DNA from: CAWAHD01 sp963781785 | GTDB taxonomy: Bacteria > Planctomycetota > Planctomycetia > Isosphaerales > Isosphaeraceae | Length of the DNA: 64,000 bases | NCBI GenBank assembly: GCA_963781785.1 | Contig: CAWAHD010000005.1 | Location: forward strand, 2,108,001-2,172,000 | Direction of reading: 5' to 3' | In this document: positions 62,104-64,000 of the stretch, piece after piece | How positions within the stretch are numbered: the stretch's first letter is position 1 | How the letters are laid out: the number at the start of each line of letters is the position of its first letter | Position numbers and translations under genes: made by a program | Notes under the pieces: generated by a model | Database searches by the model: none | The model's input: only the letters and a program-made list of their open reading frames with translations | What the model was told of the DNA's origin: nothing

Positions 62104-62369
62104 GGGGCACCTGTAAGCGGTGAGAACGGACGAAAGAAAAGTCAAGGCCCGTAACGACTATCTAACGACAAAAACGAACTTCCCAGCGAGTTCGGTGCTT
62201 TGACGCGGAACATGGAATCATCGCGCACAGTAACCACTTGCACCGTCTGGGCGGCCATTGGCCATGCGACCCGCCTACGACTGGGCGGGCGAATTCGGGC
62301 TTGAAGGCCCGCGGAACGCCGTGGCGAGTCCGCGCGCGTCAAGATTGCGAAACGAGTTGATACCCGAGA

Positions 62370-62843
62370 TCAGGCCGAGCGGCATGGTCTCGGAGGACGG
62401 TCGATCCGCGACGACCACCGTGGACGAAGGCGGCGGGATTGTGGTAAGGCGAGGAGATTACCGGTCGTTGCGGGCTGAATACCCGCGGTGAGTGCCAGTG
62501 CGGCGGCCCTGCCGCTCGAACTCGGTGGTGTTGAGCTCGGCAGTCCCGGATCTCCACAGGGTGCATCGCCGAGGCAGGGAACGGAGCGCCCCTGGCGCTC
62601 AGGGAAAGAGCCTGGCTCAGATTCCTCGGAACCCCTGCGGGTCGCCGAATCGCGGCCGCAGCAGCAGGACTCATGCCGGCAGCGCGTGCCGCAATCGCAG
62701 ATCTGATCGTGCCCGGCGGCGGCGTAAGGAGCCGACGACGGTGACTCGGCGCAGGCGCGTTCGCCTCCAAACACCAGCGCGAGCACGAACCCGGCCAGAA
62801 AGCTGCTCTTGGTTGCTCGAGGTCTCGACGGAACGAAACGCAT
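62370..62843 (-). CDS. Secreted Cys-rich protein
   Basis: A 157-residue protein with a hydrophobic leader (KSSFLAGFVLALVFGGERACA). A dense Cys cluster follows (CDCGTRCRHESCCCG) and then a Pro/Ser/Ala-rich remainder ending RPRWSSRIDRPPRPCRSA. The cluster could bind metal or form disulfides outside the cytoplasm. The ATG at 62843 is supported by the leader but has only a weak ribosome site. No family is recognised; similar small Cys-rich planctomycete proteins exist from recall. Confidence 0.55.
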   Translation of the reverse strand: MRFVPSRPRATKSSFLAGFVLALVFGGERACAESPSSAPYAAAGHDQICDCGTRCRHESCCCGRDSATRRGSEESEPGSFPERQGRSVPCLGDAPCGDPGLPSSTPPSSSGRAAALALTAGIQPATTGNLLALPQSRRLRPRWSSRIDRPPRPCRSA

Positions 62844-63273
62844 GCCGTAATGGTTCTCGCCGTTCTTGAGGACGCCGGCTCCGTCCGACCGCTGATCCGG
62901 CTCTCGCCAATCGTCGCGATCGAACGAGCCGCTGTCAATGCTCTTGTCCCGTGTCGAATTCCGAACCTGGACGCGAGCTTCGCGCCGACTTCGATGGCGC
63001 AACGCGGGGAAGTTGCGCGACTTGCGTTTTTTTCACCAGATATGCATGCCGGTGACCGTTGGCGGTGAACGGGTAGGGTTGCAAAATCGGATCGCAGGAC
63101 CACCCGCTTGCAGGCCGGGAACGTGCGTCTTATGATCTTCAGACATTGCAGTACCGGCCGCGATCCTGGGCGCACTGAGCGGGGGCAGCGGAAGTGTTCG
63201 TTGGCAGAGGGACACGACATCAACCAAACTTTCGCGATCGGCAGCCCGAGCAGTCTTTTTCAGGGGGTACGAC
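62844..63273. other. Divergent intergenic region before the DUF4198 gene
   Basis: About 430 bases between divergent genes. The right end has AGGGGG seven bases before the GTG at 63274. A T-run near 63028-63034 is not preceded by a stem. I saw no gene, riboswitch or repeat that I can support. Confidence 0.5.
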
Positions 63274-64000
63274 GTGAGTTTCCGATGTTCGTTCGTGGCT
63301 TCGGTTGTCGGCGCGATGGTTGTGGCGACCACCGCCCACGCCCATGATCAGCTCAAGGTTTTCGCAAGCCGATATACGCTGCCGGCAAGCGGCGGGAAGT
63401 CGTCGATATTCTTGTGCGAAGGACACAGCGTTCCCGTCGACGAATTGCTCCAAGCCGAATCGATCGTGCGCTACGATCACTTCTCGCCAGGCGGGACGAA
63501 GTCCGAGCTTCAAACCAGCGGAGTTTCGATCCAGGCAAACGTCGTCGAGTTCAAGGAGCCAGGGGTTCACACCGTTGTGGCCAGCCGAAGGCCCAGCGTT
63601 TGGACATGGGTTCTCGACGACCAAGGCGAGCGCAAATTTACGCGCGGGTCGAAGCTCGATCATCGCGGCAAAAAGATCGAAACAAGCACGCGTTACTCGG
63701 AGTTCGCCAAAACGCTCGTCGTGGTCGGCAAGCCAGACGAATCCACGCTCAAGCCGGTGGGGCTGGCCGTCGAAATCATTCCCGTGGACGGCCCGGCCAA
63801 GTGGCTAGTTAATAACGACATCCGGTTCCAGGTGCTTCAAGACGGCAAGCCCGTGCCGAGCGTGCCGGTGGTGGCGCGCAGCTTGGGTTTCAAGCCGGAC
63901 GATGCCTGGAGTTACGCGACCGACAGCAACCGGAAGGGCGAGTTTACCATTCGCCCCGATCGGACCGGCACCTGGATCGTCGCCATCGAATACCGGAAAC
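63274..64000 (+). CDS. DUF4198-type periplasmic protein (cut off by the window end)
   Basis: At least 242 residues from a GTG with AGGGGG upstream. A signal peptide is visible (FVASVVGAMVVATTAHAH), ending at AHAH, the usual start of the mature protein in this family. The body reads FASRYTLPASGGKSSIFLCEGHSVPVDELL and later DIRFQVLQDGKPVPSVPVVA, then ATDSNRKGEFTIRPDRTGTWIVAIEYR. This matches DUF4198, the family linked to nickel and cobalt uptake (NikK/CbiK-like substrate components) and to TonB-dependent metal acquisition. The 3' end and any partner permease lie beyond the window. Confidence 0.8.
   Translation, partial: MSFRCSFVASVVGAMVVATTAHAHDQLKVFASRYTLPASGGKSSIFLCEGHSVPVDELLQAESIVRYDHFSPGGTKSELQTSGVSIQANVVEFKEPGVHTVVASRRPSVWTWVLDDQGERKFTRGSKLDHRGKKIETSTRYSEFAKTLVVVGKPDESTLKPVGLAVEIIPVDGPAKWLVNNDIRFQVLQDGKPVPSVPVVARSLGFKPDDAWSYATDSNRKGEFTIRPDRTGTWIVAIEYRK

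Overview
The window looks like a chromosomal piece of a GC-rich planctomycete, most likely close to the Isosphaeraceae (inference from gene content; no marker gene or rRNA is present). Indicators are a DUF1559 pseudopilin-like protein, a Ser/Thr kinase with DWG in place of DFG and a C-terminal TPR region, an ECF sigma factor fused to a membrane anchor and a thioredoxin domain, a sulfatase, Uma2 (DUF820) proteins, leucine-rich-repeat and WD40 proteins, an LE-x-LEGRRLLS N-terminal motif, a PEP-CTERM protein and many secreted proteins without a recognisable fold. I saw no tRNA, rRNA, CRISPR array, prophage or insertion sequence.

Layout. 1-3 kb: end of an unknown gene, a Spinster-like MFS transporter, an EboB-like TatD hydrolase and a small partner. 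3-9.6 kb: secreted FG-GAP protein, Tyr/Pro-rich surface protein, DUF2007 protein, GT4 glycosyltransferase, LRR protein, and a cyclase-like alpha-toroid protein with a haem-type CxxCH. 9.6-12.2 kb: small proteins and an ADP-ribosylglycohydrolase. 12.4-18.6 kb: MarR regulator plus SDR reductase with a visible operator, HGSNAT-like acyltransferase, Uma2, TMEM43-like protein and small membrane proteins. 18.6-25.8 kb: a two-gene operon of a SIR2-domain protein and a 2043-residue nSTAND-type NTPase with a membrane segment and 32 WD-like repeats. This is the best candidate in the window for an undescribed conflict or defence system. 26-33.7 kb: lipase-like protein, Tat-exported N,N-dimethylformamidase-beta-like protein, DUF488, PQQ-type propeller, sulfatase and beta carbonic anhydrase. 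33.7-46 kb: mostly secreted or membrane proteins, a PilZ-like protein, a CpaE/TadZ-like ATPase, a transglutaminase, a deleted AraC/GyrI regulator, and PEP-CTERM and NHL-type proteins. 46-55 kb: the sigma-thioredoxin fusion, a seven-bladed WD40 protein and the Ser/Thr kinase. 55-64 kb: wHTH regulator with membrane partner, a gene with an internal stop, a DUF1559 operon, a Cys-rich protein and the start of a DUF4198 protein that runs off the end.

Two features affect the whole window. First, seven otherwise good genes carry single-base frameshifts (eight events, of both signs) and one more carries an in-frame TGA. That points either to residual sequencing error or to unusual gene decay, so several genes are annotated here across their frameshifts. 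Second, a 17-bp hairpin element (arms CTTTCGC/GCGAAAG) is scattered in intergenic DNA. Two of its copies sit in 98-bp near-identical inverted repeats that bracket the kinase and regulator segment.

How the genes work together: most transcription units have one to three genes. Translational coupling by 4-base or similar overlaps is seen for DUF2007/GT4, SIR2/STAND-WD40, lipase/formamidase-like, the coiled-coil/transglutaminase pair, and the 33.7/34.4 kb secreted pair.
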